This document shows positions 17,279 through 24,400 of a stretch of 24,400 nt of DNA, in pieces. Source of the DNA: Lachnoclostridium sp. UBA3320 (GTDB taxonomy: Bacteria; Bacillota; Clostridia; Lachnospirales; Lachnospiraceae). The notes under the pieces were generated by a model. It was not told the origin of the DNA. It searched no databases and worked only from the letters and a program-made list of their open reading frames with translations. Location: contig DESG01000016.1 of NCBI GenBank assembly GCA_002361175.1, positions 1 through 24,400 of the forward strand. The letters run 5' to 3'. A program made the position numbers and the translations under genes. Positions within the stretch are counted from its first letter, which is position 1, and every line of letters starts with the position of its first letter.

Positions 17279-18742
17279 ATGTCTTTAATGAAGTTGACAG
17301 CCACTGGGCTTGGAAAAAAAATTCAGAATAAAGAGGTATCTGTAACAGAAGCGGTAAATGCTGCCCTAGATGCTATAGAGAAAAAAGAAGAAAAAATTAA
17401 CAGTTTTGTTACTATTGACAGAGAAGGTGCGCTTAAACGTGCAAAAGAAGTACAACAGCTTATTGACAGAGGAGAACTTAAAAGTAATCTTGCAGGAGTG
17501 CCAGTTGCGATTAAGGACAATATGTGTACAGAGGGTATGCTTACAACTTGCAGTTCTAAAATACTTAGCAATTTTGTACCTATGTATACAGCAGAAGCAG
17601 TTCTTAATCTTGAAAAAGCTGGTGCTGTAATTGTTGGAAAGACAAATATGGATGAATTTGCTATGGGAAGCACAACTGAAACATCTTACTATGGAGCGAC
17701 AAAAAACCCATGGAATACTGCTCATGTAACAGGTGGCTCATCAGGAGGTTCATGTGCTGCGGTAGCAGCAGAAGAATGTATATATGCGCTTGGCTCAGAT
17801 ACAGGCGGCTCAATCAGGCAGCCAAGTTCGTTTTGCGGTGTAACAGGCATGAAACCTACTTATGGCACTGTTTCACGTTATGGGCTTATAGCTTATGGCT
17901 CATCGCTTGACCAGATTGGACCTGTGGCAAAGGATGTAACAGACTGTGCTGCGATACTTGAAGTAATTGCTTCACATGACCCAAAGGATTCAACGTCTGT
18001 AAAAAGAGATGACTATAATTTTACATCTGCACTTGTAGATGATGTAAAGGGAATAAAGATAGGCATTCCAAGGGATTACTTTGGTGCAGGGCTTGATGGT
18101 GAAGTAAAAGAAGCAGTCCTTAACGCTGCAAAAGAGCTTGAAAAGAAAGGTGCTATTCTTGAAGAGTTTGATTTAAGTCTTGTGGATTATGCAATTCCTG
18201 CGTATTATATAATTGCATGTGCAGAAGCAAGCTCAAACCTTGCAAGATTTGATGGTGTAAAGTATGGCTACCGCACAAGTGAGTACAATGGTCTTCACAA
18301 TATGTATAAAAAATCACGCTCAGAAGGATTTGGTCAAGAAGTAAAGAGAAGAATTATGCTTGGTTCTTTTGTGCTTAGTTCAGGGTACTATGACGCTTAT
18401 TATATAAAGGCGCTTAAAACAAAAGCACTTATAAAGAAAGCATTTGATGCTGCATTTGCGAAATATGATGTAATTCTTGGACCTGTAGCACCAACAACAG
18501 CACCAGAGATTGGCAAAAGCTTAAGTGACCCACTTAAAATGTATCTTGGAGATATTTACACTATTTCAGCTAATCTTGCAGGGCTTCCTGGTATATCTTT
18601 ACCTTGTGGTACTGATAGCAAAGGACTTCCTATAGGTATGCAGCTTTTAGGTGACTGTTTTAAAGAGAAAAATATAATACGTGCAGCGTATGCATTTGAG
18701 CAGACAAGAGAGTATAGACACAGCCCATTATCATTATCGTAA
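17279..18742 (+). CDS. gatA: Asp/Glu-tRNA amidotransferase subunit A (GatA)
   Basis: This 487-residue amidase-signature enzyme releases ammonia from glutamine (or asparagine) for transamidation of misacylated Glu-tRNA(Gln) or Asp-tRNA(Asn). The Ser-cisSer-Lys triad is visible as K79 (VPVAIKDN), S154 (TGGSSGGS) and S178 (GSDTGGSIRQP), the same numbering as I recall for Staphylococcus aureus GatA. Length is normal. GGAGGG lies just upstream of the ATG at 17279; an in-frame ATG three codons later is possible. Its place between gatC and gatB completes the standard C-A-B order. Confidence 0.96.
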   Translation: MSLMKLTATGLGKKIQNKEVSVTEAVNAALDAIEKKEEKINSFVTIDREGALKRAKEVQQLIDRGELKSNLAGVPVAIKDNMCTEGMLTTCSSKILSNFVPMYTAEAVLNLEKAGAVIVGKTNMDEFAMGSTTETSYYGATKNPWNTAHVTGGSSGGSCAAVAAEECIYALGSDTGGSIRQPSSFCGVTGMKPTYGTVSRYGLIAYGSSLDQIGPVAKDVTDCAAILEVIASHDPKDSTSVKRDDYNFTSALVDDVKGIKIGIPRDYFGAGLDGEVKEAVLNAAKELEKKGAILEEFDLSLVDYAIPAYYIIACAEASSNLARFDGVKYGYRTSEYNGLHNMYKKSRSEGFGQEVKRRIMLGSFVLSSGYYDAYYIKALKTKALIKKAFDAAFAKYDVILGPVAPTTAPEIGKSLSDPLKMYLGDIYTISANLAGLPGISLPCGTDSKGLPIGMQLLGDCFKEKNIIRAAYAFEQTREYRHSPLSLS

Positions 18743-18764
18743 GGCGTGAAAGAGAGGTTTTATT

Positions 18765-20195
18765 ATGAAACAGTATGAGACAGTTATTGGACTTGAAGTA
18801 CATGTAGAGCTTGCGACTAAAACTAAAATCTTTTGTTCATGCTCTACAGAGTTTGGCGGAGAGCCAAACTCTCATACATGCCCTGTATGCACAGGTATGC
18901 CGGGTTCACTTCCTGTCCTTAATAAAAAGGTAGTAGAGTATGCGGCAGCAGTAGGGCTTGCTACAAATTGCAAAATTACTAAAAACTGCAAATTTGACCG
19001 CAAAAATTATTTTTACCCTGATAATCCACAAAACTATCAGATATCACAGCTTTATTATCCTATATGCAGAGATGGCGGGATTGAGATAGAAACAAAGGAC
19101 GGGGGTAAAAAGACTATAGGCATACATGAAATCCATATGGAGGAAGATGCAGGAAAGCTTGTACATGACGAGTGGGGAGAGGATTCACTTGTGGACTTTA
19201 ACCGCTCAGGTGTGCCGCTTATTGAAATTGTTTCAGAACCTGATATGCGTTCAGCAGATGAAGTAATCGCTTACCTTGACAAGCTGCGTCTTATTATACA
19301 GTACCTTGGCGCATCCGACTGCAAACTTCAAGAGGGTTCAATGCGTGCAGATGTAAATCTTTCCATAAGAGAGGCTGGTACAAAAGAATTTGGCACACGT
19401 ACAGAGATGAAAAACTTAAATTCATTTAAGGCGATTGCAAGGGCTATTGAAGCTGAAAAAGAGCGTCAGATTGATATAATAGAGTCTGGTCAAAAAGTGA
19501 TACAGGAAACAAGGCGTTGGGACGATAATAAAGAGTATTCATATGCTATGCGTTCTAAAGAAGATGCACAGGATTATCGCTATTTCCCTGAACCTGACCT
19601 TGTACCCGTTGTTATAAGTGATGAATGGCTTGAAGAAATAAAGGCAGCACAGCCAGAATTTCGTGATGAAAAAATTAATCGTTATAAGGAAGAGTACAAG
19701 ATTCCAGAGTATGATGCACAGATTATCACATCAGATAAGCATCTTGCAGATTTATTTGAGGCAACAACTGCCATATGTAATAATCCTAAAAAGGTGTCAA
19801 ACTGGCTTATGGTTGAAACAATGCGACTTATGAAAGAGAATAATATGGAGCCCGCAGAGCTTAAATTTTCGCCAGAAAATCTTGCAAAGCTTATAAATCT
19901 TGCAGAGTCAAAGGCAATAAACAGTCAGATTGCCAAAGAGGTTTTTGAAAAAATATTTAATGAGGATATAGACCCTGAAAAATATGTTGAAGAAAATGGT
20001 CTTAAAACAGTATCAGATGATGGAGCATTAAAGGAAGTAGTAAAAAAAGTTATTGAAGCAAATCCACAACCAGTTAATGATTATCACAATGGTAAAAAGA
20101 AAGCTATGGGATTTTTGGTAGGGCAGATAATGAAAGAAATGCAAGGAAAAGCTGACCCTGCACTTGCAAATAAACTTCTTAAAGAACTGTTGTAA
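18765..20195 (+). CDS. gatB: Asp/Glu-tRNA amidotransferase subunit B (GatB)
   Basis: This 476-residue subunit binds the misacylated tRNA, activates the carboxylate with ATP and accepts ammonia from GatA. It begins with the conserved ETVIGLEVHVELATKTKIFC. The zinc-site cysteines are C24, C26, C39 and C42 (CSC...CPVC). Further landmarks are FDRKNYFYPDNPQNYQISQ, a VDFNRSGVPLIEIVSEPDM stretch, and the C-terminal helical YqeY-like tail with the GFLVGQIMKEMQGKADP stretch. Length is normal. AGAGAGG lies seven bases before the ATG, 22 bases after gatA. Confidence 0.96.
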   Translation: MKQYETVIGLEVHVELATKTKIFCSCSTEFGGEPNSHTCPVCTGMPGSLPVLNKKVVEYAAAVGLATNCKITKNCKFDRKNYFYPDNPQNYQISQLYYPICRDGGIEIETKDGGKKTIGIHEIHMEEDAGKLVHDEWGEDSLVDFNRSGVPLIEIVSEPDMRSADEVIAYLDKLRLIIQYLGASDCKLQEGSMRADVNLSIREAGTKEFGTRTEMKNLNSFKAIARAIEAEKERQIDIIESGQKVIQETRRWDDNKEYSYAMRSKEDAQDYRYFPEPDLVPVVISDEWLEEIKAAQPEFRDEKINRYKEEYKIPEYDAQIITSDKHLADLFEATTAICNNPKKVSNWLMVETMRLMKENNMEPAELKFSPENLAKLINLAESKAINSQIAKEVFEKIFNEDIDPEKYVEENGLKTVSDDGALKEVVKKVIEANPQPVNDYHNGKKKAMGFLVGQIMKEMQGKADPALANKLLKELL

Positions 20196-20235
20196 TGCCA
20201 AAGTCAAAAGGACAAAAAGGAAGGACAAGGGGTTT

Positions 20236-20649
20236 ATGGAAGAAGAACTTGATTATGTTGAAACTAGGAGAAGCAGGAGAATACCTGTAGGGATTAATCT
20301 TGAAATTTCTTCTATATTTAAACAGAACAATGTATATGTAAGTAATGTAAACGTACCTATATATGTTATTGATATTTCAAAACATGGAATAGGTTTTATA
20401 TCAATGAGTGTGCTGCCTATCGGATTTTACTTTGGTGCAAAGATTATATTTGAAGATAGGGGAGAAAGCATCAAATGTGTTTTAAGGATTGTAAGAAGGC
20501 AAAAGCGTGATGATGGCATGACATTGTATGGGTGTGAATTTGTAGGGTTAGCACCTGTATTTGACTATATTTTTGATGATATAGAAAAAGAGTATAATAT
20601 TAAAACTGGCTGCTTACCTATCTGTCAAAAGGCGACCAGTAAAGAGTAA
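20236..20649 (+). CDS. PilZ-domain protein (probable cyclic-di-GMP receptor)
   Basis: This 137-residue cytoplasmic protein shows both PilZ signatures: RxxxR at R11-R15 (RRSRR) and DxSxxG at D46-G51 (DISKHG). It also has the typical beta-strand pattern, ending in YGCEFVGL. PilZ domains bind cyclic-di-GMP and alter a partner, often the flagellar motor, exopolysaccharide synthesis or chemotaxis. I chose the ATG at 20236 because GGAAGGA and AAGGGG lie just upstream; an in-frame extension back to 20164 would overlap gatB and lacks such a site. It starts 40 bases after gatB and is probably the last gene of that transcription unit. The partner is unknown; the MCP in the same cluster and the FliK-like gene nearby make motility plausible. 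Confidence 0.88.
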   Translation: MEEELDYVETRRSRRIPVGINLEISSIFKQNNVYVSNVNVPIYVIDISKHGIGFISMSVLPIGFYFGAKIIFEDRGESIKCVLRIVRRQKRDDGMTLYGCEFVGLAPVFDYIFDDIEKEYNIKTGCLPICQKATSKE

Positions 20650-20702
20650 CTTTGGATTATATGCCTCTGGCAATTTCAAAGTTACTCTTTGAAATTTGCC
20701 AG
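20641..20702. terminator. Overlapping inverted repeats between convergent genes (probable bidirectional terminator)
   Basis: Hairpin B pairs CTGGCAATTTCAAAG (20667-20681) with CTTTGAAATTTGCCAG (20687-20702): 15 pairs, one bulge and a 5-base loop. Hairpin A pairs AAAGAGTAACTTTG (20641-20654, covering the last codons and stop of the PilZ gene) with CAAAGTTACTCTTT (20677-20690): 14 perfect pairs and a 22-base loop. The two share bases and cannot form together. T-tracts after either hairpin are weak on both strands. The VanZ-like gene ends at 20715 on the opposite strand. Confidence 0.65.
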
Positions 20703-20714
20703 ATAATTTAACTG

Positions 20715-21212
20715 CTATACATTATTAACCAGAAGCAGTACAATTAACAAAGTTAAAAGGATTACACATATAAGACTAATTATATTTATGCATTTTTTCC
20801 AATTATTTTTTAATATTTTTGACATGGCAAAAGCAATGACAATACCAATTATTCCACCTGACGAATTTGTAATAATATCTGTGATATCAGTTGCACCAAT
20901 GGCAAAAATAAATTGTATTATTTCCAGTATAAGGCTGGTTAGTATAATTGGGATAATTCTAAATATAATTGGTTTTTCTTCCCATATAACATGGATAAAA
21001 ACGCCCAAAGGAATAAAGGCTAACACATTTTGGATAATCTCATCAAAATCCAATTTTCCATTTACAATAACTGATTCTTTGAAAGGAATTAAGTTTATAT
21101 TTCTTATATGGCTTAATTCTTTAAAAGAAAACTGTAGCTTAAAAAGAATAATCCATGCCAAAGCTGCTAAATAAAAAATCATTAGACATAAAGTGGCTTT
21201 TTTTGAATTCAT
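20715..21212 (-). CDS. VanZ-like family membrane protein
   Basis: This 165-residue protein has about four hydrophobic helices. VanZ-family landmarks are NLIPF near residue 45, NVLAFIPLGVF, the EIIQF segment, and GATDITDIITNSSGGIIG, where the TD..D..TN..G motif is typical. The prototype VanZ raises teicoplanin resistance by an unclear mechanism; most homologues have no known role. I chose the start at 21212 because AAAGGA lies nine bases upstream. An upstream in-frame ATG at 21278 lies before the predicted transcription start and would add a non-family extension. The gene converges on the PilZ gene. Confidence 0.85.
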   Translation of the reverse strand: MNSKKATLCLMIFYLAALAWIILFKLQFSFKELSHIRNINLIPFKESVIVNGKLDFDEIIQNVLAFIPLGVFIHVIWEEKPIIFRIIPIILTSLILEIIQFIFAIGATDITDIITNSSGGIIGIVIAFAMSKILKNNWKKCINIISLICVILLTLLIVLLLVNNV

Positions 21213-21263
21213 AATTAAAAATCCTTTATCTAAAAAATTTATCTTTTTTGATTTCCAGTTCTC

Positions 21264-21292
21264 ATTATATGATACCACAATTTAAAATTCAA
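21264..21292 (-). promoter_or_regulatory. Sigma-A-type promoter of the VanZ-like gene
   Basis: On the minus strand TTGAAT (21287-21292) and a perfect TATAAT (21264-21269) are 17 bases apart. The predicted start near 21257 gives a leader of about 45 bases to the ATG at 21212. Confidence 0.7.
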
Positions 21293-21388
21293 TAAGAACA
21301 CTGCTTTTGTAAATATTTTTTAAGAAACTCTAAAAAAACACATGGTTAATAGCGGATTATAAACAGACAAAAGAAAGCAAATAATGTC

Positions 21389-21417
21389 GGGACAGCGTAA
21401 CTGATTGAAGATATACT
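21389..21417 (+). promoter_or_regulatory. Possible promoter of the AraC-family gene
   Basis: GGGACA (21389-21394) and TATACT (21412-21417) have a 17-base spacer. The predicted start near 21424 lies just before AGGAGG (21429-21434) and the ATG at 21444. The -35 matches only four of six consensus bases. Confidence 0.4.
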
Positions 21418-21443
21418 TTAATTACAGCAGGAGGTTGATTGTT

Positions 21444-21989
21444 ATGGAGTGGGTAGAAGCTATAAGTGAAGCGGTCAGATACATTGAGAGCCATATTACA
21501 GAGGACATTACGGTAAATGATGTGGCAGACCATGTAAATATTTCACCCTTTTATTTTCAAAAAGGTTTCAGTATATTGTGTGGGTATTCCATTATGGAAT
21601 ATGTAAGAAACCGCCGAATGGCACTTGCAGGAGAAGAACTTGTTGCCAGTGACATTACGGTTATGGAACTTGCAATGAAGTATGGTTATGATTCGCCTGA
21701 CAGTTTTACCAAAGCTTTTTCTCGTTTTCATGGAAATACACCTCTGGCGGTGCGCAAAAATAAAGCAATGATTAAAATTTTTGCGCCATTAAAACTGACA
21801 ATTTCATTGAAAGGTGGTTACATTATGGATTATAGGATTGCAAAAAAAGAAACTTTTACTGTTTTATGTGCGTCAAAGAAATTTTCTTATGAGGATGCAA
21901 AACGAGAGATACCTCTGTTTTGGCAGGAGCATTATTCGTCAGGAAAGGCTTCCTGTCAAAAAGAAGTAAACAAATTCGATTCTCTATGA
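21444..21989 (+). CDS. AraC-family transcriptional regulator, truncated in its GyrI-like effector domain
   Basis: This 181-residue protein starts with a complete AraC DNA-binding domain (about 1-105). The first helix-turn-helix covers ITVNDVADHVNISPFYFQKGF and the second covers ITVMELAMKYGYDSPDSFTKAF. The second part begins DYRIAKKETFTVLCASKKF and FWQEHY, as in AraC proteins fused to a GyrI-like ligand-binding domain. Those relatives are, from memory, about 280-300 residues, so roughly 100 C-terminal residues are missing here. The sequence after GKASC does not look like the domain and ends at TGA at 21989, followed at once by the neighbour's terminator. AGGAGG lies nine bases before the ATG. 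DNA binding could persist, but ligand response is probably lost. Confidence 0.8.
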   Translation: MEWVEAISEAVRYIESHITEDITVNDVADHVNISPFYFQKGFSILCGYSIMEYVRNRRMALAGEELVASDITVMELAMKYGYDSPDSFTKAFSRFHGNTPLAVRKNKAMIKIFAPLKLTISLKGGYIMDYRIAKKETFTVLCASKKFSYEDAKREIPLFWQEHYSSGKASCQKEVNKFDSL

Positions 21990-21990
21990 T

Positions 21991-22037
21991 AAAAAATGCC
22001 AATAACTCCTGTTAGATGTAAGTATACAGGAGTTATT
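21991..22037 (-). terminator. Rho-independent terminator of the FliK-like gene
   Basis: AATAACTCCTG (22001-22011) and CAGGAGTTATT (22027-22037) form an 11-pair perfect stem. On the minus strand it is followed by GGCA and then TTTTTT (21991-21996), five bases after the FliK-like stop codon. On the plus strand no T-run follows, so it serves mainly the minus-strand gene but also lies directly behind the AraC-family gene. Confidence 0.8.
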
Positions 22038-22042
22038 GACAG

Positions 22043-24286
22043 TTATGCTCTTATATCAAATGAGAATCGCTTCATATCTGCTGTTGCTGATGTGTTTATT
22101 TTAGCGTCTATAAATTCATTTACTGTGCTTGTTTCTGTTTCAGCCTGTGAGACATTGACCTGACAAGAGTAACCTTGCTGATTTAGTGCGTCTTTAAGCA
22201 TATTGGCATTTGTCTTTATCAAGTCAACTGATGGTGCGTCAGAAAGCATAAATTTAGTGGTGACATCGTATTTATTTTTGTCAACGTATATATCTATATC
22301 ACCTAAGTGTTCTAGTGTAAGATGGAGAAGTACGTGTACACTGTCAGGGTTTCTTCTGAGTTTTTCTTTTTGTGTGTATACATACAAGTCTGCGTGTGCG
22401 TCCTGATTCTGAAGTTTTAGTGGCATCTGCATATATGAAAATGTTTCACTTAGTGTTTTCATAAATTCAATATTACTTTCCATATCATGTGCAGAGCGTC
22501 CCATATGGTCAGAATCGTCGCCTGAGAGTGCAGTCTGTATAAGTCCTTCAAACTGTTTAAGCTGTGTTTTCATTTTGTCATAAAATGAACTAATTTCACC
22601 GTCTTTTTTAAGTTTGTCTGGTGAAAGTGTCCATGAAGACTGTAGAAACTTTCCAAATATATTTTCAAATACATGAGAGCTAAAAAGCTCTTGAACAGCA
22701 GATGGTTCTGCAAGTGGTATAATGTTTTTTGCAACTGTAACGACTTCTTTAGCGGTAGCTTCACCTGACATTATTTTATTAATAAATGACTTGCTTACAG
22801 GTAAGGAGCTAAATTTAGATAGCAGTTCGTTTCTCTCTCCTGTGGTAAGAAATGTGTCAAGATAGTCGTTTTCTTTGCTTTCTTTGCTGTACAATTCTGC
22901 AAGTGTGTCTATAACTGTGTGTATCTCGGGCTGTTCTTGCTTTGTTCCTTGGTTTGTGGTCTGTTGCAAAAAGTTTAGTGTGTTATTAATAGAATTTTTG
23001 GCAGTTTCTGTTATTGTCTGAAAGAATTTATTGGCAAAGTTAAGTCTGCCTGTTGTCTGTGGTTCTTGTTTGCCCTCTTCTATCTCAACTTGTTTGTCTT
23101 GTGTTTGTGCAGTTTCTTCACTGGCAGAGGCAGATGCTTTAGCAGCTTCTGTATTGTCAGTACTATTTTGAGCAGCTTCGGATGTGGTACTGTCATCAAC
23201 TACAGGAATATTTTTAACACTGTCTTCTGTTTGTTTCATAACAGTTTCTTCATCAACTGCCTGTTCAAGTGTTGTATTGATAAGAAAAAGCTTATCAGTA
23301 AGTGCTTCTTTTGGCATGTTATCAGGCAGTTTTATTGTACCTGATGTTATGGCGTCACGTATTAAAGAAAGTGCATCATATACTGTAAGACTTCCATCTT
23401 CAAGTTGTGCGATTGTATCTTCTGTAAGTGGTGTATTAGACAAAAGGTCTAAAAGTTCTTGCATCTGTCCATCTGGAAGTTGTGATATAACAGGTGCGCC
23501 TGATGTCACATTTACTGTGTTGTCATACAAAGCGATTGACAGCAGCTTTTCGCCAAACATTGACAGTGTTTCAGAAGGCCCATTTTCTGCAAGTGTATTT
23601 AAAAGTGCTGGTATATTTTGGGAAAATTGTGTTATCTGTCCTAAAAGCTGATGTGTGCCGCTCATGTAGTTACTAAATTGTTTTACAGTATCACTGTTAA
23701 TATTCATCATAAGACGGTTCATTATGGCGAGTGTATTCATATCAGTAGTTTTGTAATCATAAGACTGCTGCATAAGGTGTTGTATAGATTCCTTGTTGAT
23801 AGGAAGCATATTGTCTATAAGTGCTTTTACTGCACTTTGATTGTGTTTTGTAGTTGGCAGTCCTGCCTCGTCAAGTGCTTTATTTATAATAGTTAGTTCA
23901 TTATCTGTATAGCTGTTTTTAATTGCCTCAAGCAAGATATTCCCACCTGATATAGAACTGAGCCTAAATGCTGCTGTCTGTCCAATGGAGAGTGCAGGGC
24001 TTCCAGCAATTTTGGCCCTTAAAATAGTATTATCTTCAAGTGTTATGGTTATATCATTATTGTAGAGGTCAGAAATTTCTCCCCTTATAATATCACCCTC
24101 ATAAAGCCTTCCAGGACTTTGTACCACGCCAAAATCTCTTGTCTTTATGGTACCGCCTGCAGAAACCTGCACAGATGCAGCATTAGCACGGTTTCCTGCT
24201 GCCTGCTGTCTTGTTTGGGCTTGGGCTGTAGTTTGCCTCCCATTAACAGTATTAGTATTTAAAGGGTTTATTTTTGGATTTTGCAT
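22043..24286 (-). CDS. FliK-like flagellar hook-length control protein
   Basis: This 747-residue protein has a Gln/Thr/Asn-rich start (about 1-50), a small beta-rich N-terminal domain (about 55-115, GDIIRGEISDLYNNDITITL and GQTAAFRL), a long helical middle, and a low-complexity Ser/Thr/Glu/Gln-rich linker near 370-420. Residues about 625-712 resemble the Flg_hook (FliK C-terminal) domain, with VLLHLTLEHLGDIDIYVDKN and a helix NANMLKDALNQQGYSC. FliK-type proteins set hook length by switching FlhB export specificity. AGGCAGGA lies upstream of the ATG. No other flagellar gene is visible, so it may be an orphan FliK paralogue rather than the FliK of the main flagellar operon. Confidence 0.75.
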   Translation of the reverse strand: MQNPKINPLNTNTVNGRQTTAQAQTRQQAAGNRANAASVQVSAGGTIKTRDFGVVQSPGRLYEGDIIRGEISDLYNNDITITLEDNTILRAKIAGSPALSIGQTAAFRLSSISGGNILLEAIKNSYTDNELTIINKALDEAGLPTTKHNQSAVKALIDNMLPINKESIQHLMQQSYDYKTTDMNTLAIMNRLMMNINSDTVKQFSNYMSGTHQLLGQITQFSQNIPALLNTLAENGPSETLSMFGEKLLSIALYDNTVNVTSGAPVISQLPDGQMQELLDLLSNTPLTEDTIAQLEDGSLTVYDALSLIRDAITSGTIKLPDNMPKEALTDKLFLINTTLEQAVDEETVMKQTEDSVKNIPVVDDSTTSEAAQNSTDNTEAAKASASASEETAQTQDKQVEIEEGKQEPQTTGRLNFANKFFQTITETAKNSINNTLNFLQQTTNQGTKQEQPEIHTVIDTLAELYSKESKENDYLDTFLTTGERNELLSKFSSLPVSKSFINKIMSGEATAKEVVTVAKNIIPLAEPSAVQELFSSHVFENIFGKFLQSSWTLSPDKLKKDGEISSFYDKMKTQLKQFEGLIQTALSGDDSDHMGRSAHDMESNIEFMKTLSETFSYMQMPLKLQNQDAHADLYVYTQKEKLRRNPDSVHVLLHLTLEHLGDIDIYVDKNKYDVTTKFMLSDAPSVDLIKTNANMLKDALNQQGYSCQVNVSQAETETSTVNEFIDAKINTSATADMKRFSFDIRA

Positions 24287-24400
24287 AATAATTCCTGCCT
24301 TTCTGTACAGGCTATTAGTAGCAGCCTTTATATATTTATCGTCACATTTAAAAATTTTTCATATATTAAAATGATTATAGCAAGGTTTTTAAATGAATAA

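Noticed and set aside
23184..23651. Plus-strand open frame of 155 codons opposite the FliK-like gene
   Set aside because: Ser/Val/Cys-rich shadow translation with no ribosome binding site or recognisable domain.
24336..24343. GACGATAA on the minus strand as a flagellar sigma-28 -10 element
   Set aside because: It resembles GCCGATAA, but no TAAA lies at the expected 14-16 base distance, so I do not call a promoter.
1..24400. CRISPR arrays, insertion sequences, toxin-antitoxin or defence systems
   Set aside because: I saw no regularly spaced repeats, transposase or nuclease genes, or terminal inverted repeats on reading the window.

Overview
The window is AT-rich DNA from a motile, low-GC, Gram-positive-type Firmicute. 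The best fit is the Clostridia, and a Lachnospiraceae-like genome is my guess. The reasons are strong AGGAGG-type ribosome binding sites, TTGnnn-17-TATAAT promoters, teichoic-acid enzymes (TagD and a TagF-like polymerase), GatCAB indirect tRNA amidation, the DapL route to diaminopimelate, a DUF1002 secreted protein, an MCP, a PilZ protein and a FliK-type protein. I cannot name the species.

Layout. (1) 1-320: the 5' part of a tRNA-Lys gene on the minus strand and a divergent promoter region. (2) 321-11404, plus strand: two PLP aminotransferases (the second HisC-like) that overlap by 4 bases, then tagD, a 1234-residue protein with two glycerophosphotransferase modules, a 1253-residue secreted UshA/5'-nucleotidase-like enzyme with about six Ig-like modules and a lysine-rich tail, and a TrmH/SpoU RNA methyltransferase. 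(3) 11385-11630: a tRNA-Pro(CGG) gene with its promoter inside the end of the methyltransferase gene and a hairpin terminator after it. (4) 11699-20649: eight tightly packed plus-strand genes, namely MCP, orphan sugar-binding lipoprotein, dapL, DUF1002 protein, gatC, gatA, gatB and PilZ protein, followed by an unusual set of overlapping inverted repeats. (5) 20715-21989: a small accessory segment with a minus-strand VanZ-like membrane protein and a plus-strand AraC regulator that is truncated at its C-terminus. (6) 22043-24286, minus strand: a large FliK-like hook-length-control protein with its own terminator.

Functional themes. The left block makes and may remodel a glycerol-phosphate wall polymer: TagD makes CDP-glycerol, the double-module enzyme polymerises it, and the secreted phosphohydrolase acts outside the cell. 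The right block mixes signalling and motility (MCP plus binding protein, PilZ, FliK-like) with housekeeping (DAP synthesis, Gln/Asn-tRNA formation). I found no CRISPR array, insertion sequence, integrase or obvious new defence system. The points most worth a second look are the double-module polymerase with its unexplained middle region, the adjacent repeat-bearing phosphohydrolase, the MCP/binding-protein pair with near-identical translation starts, and the competing hairpins after the PilZ gene.
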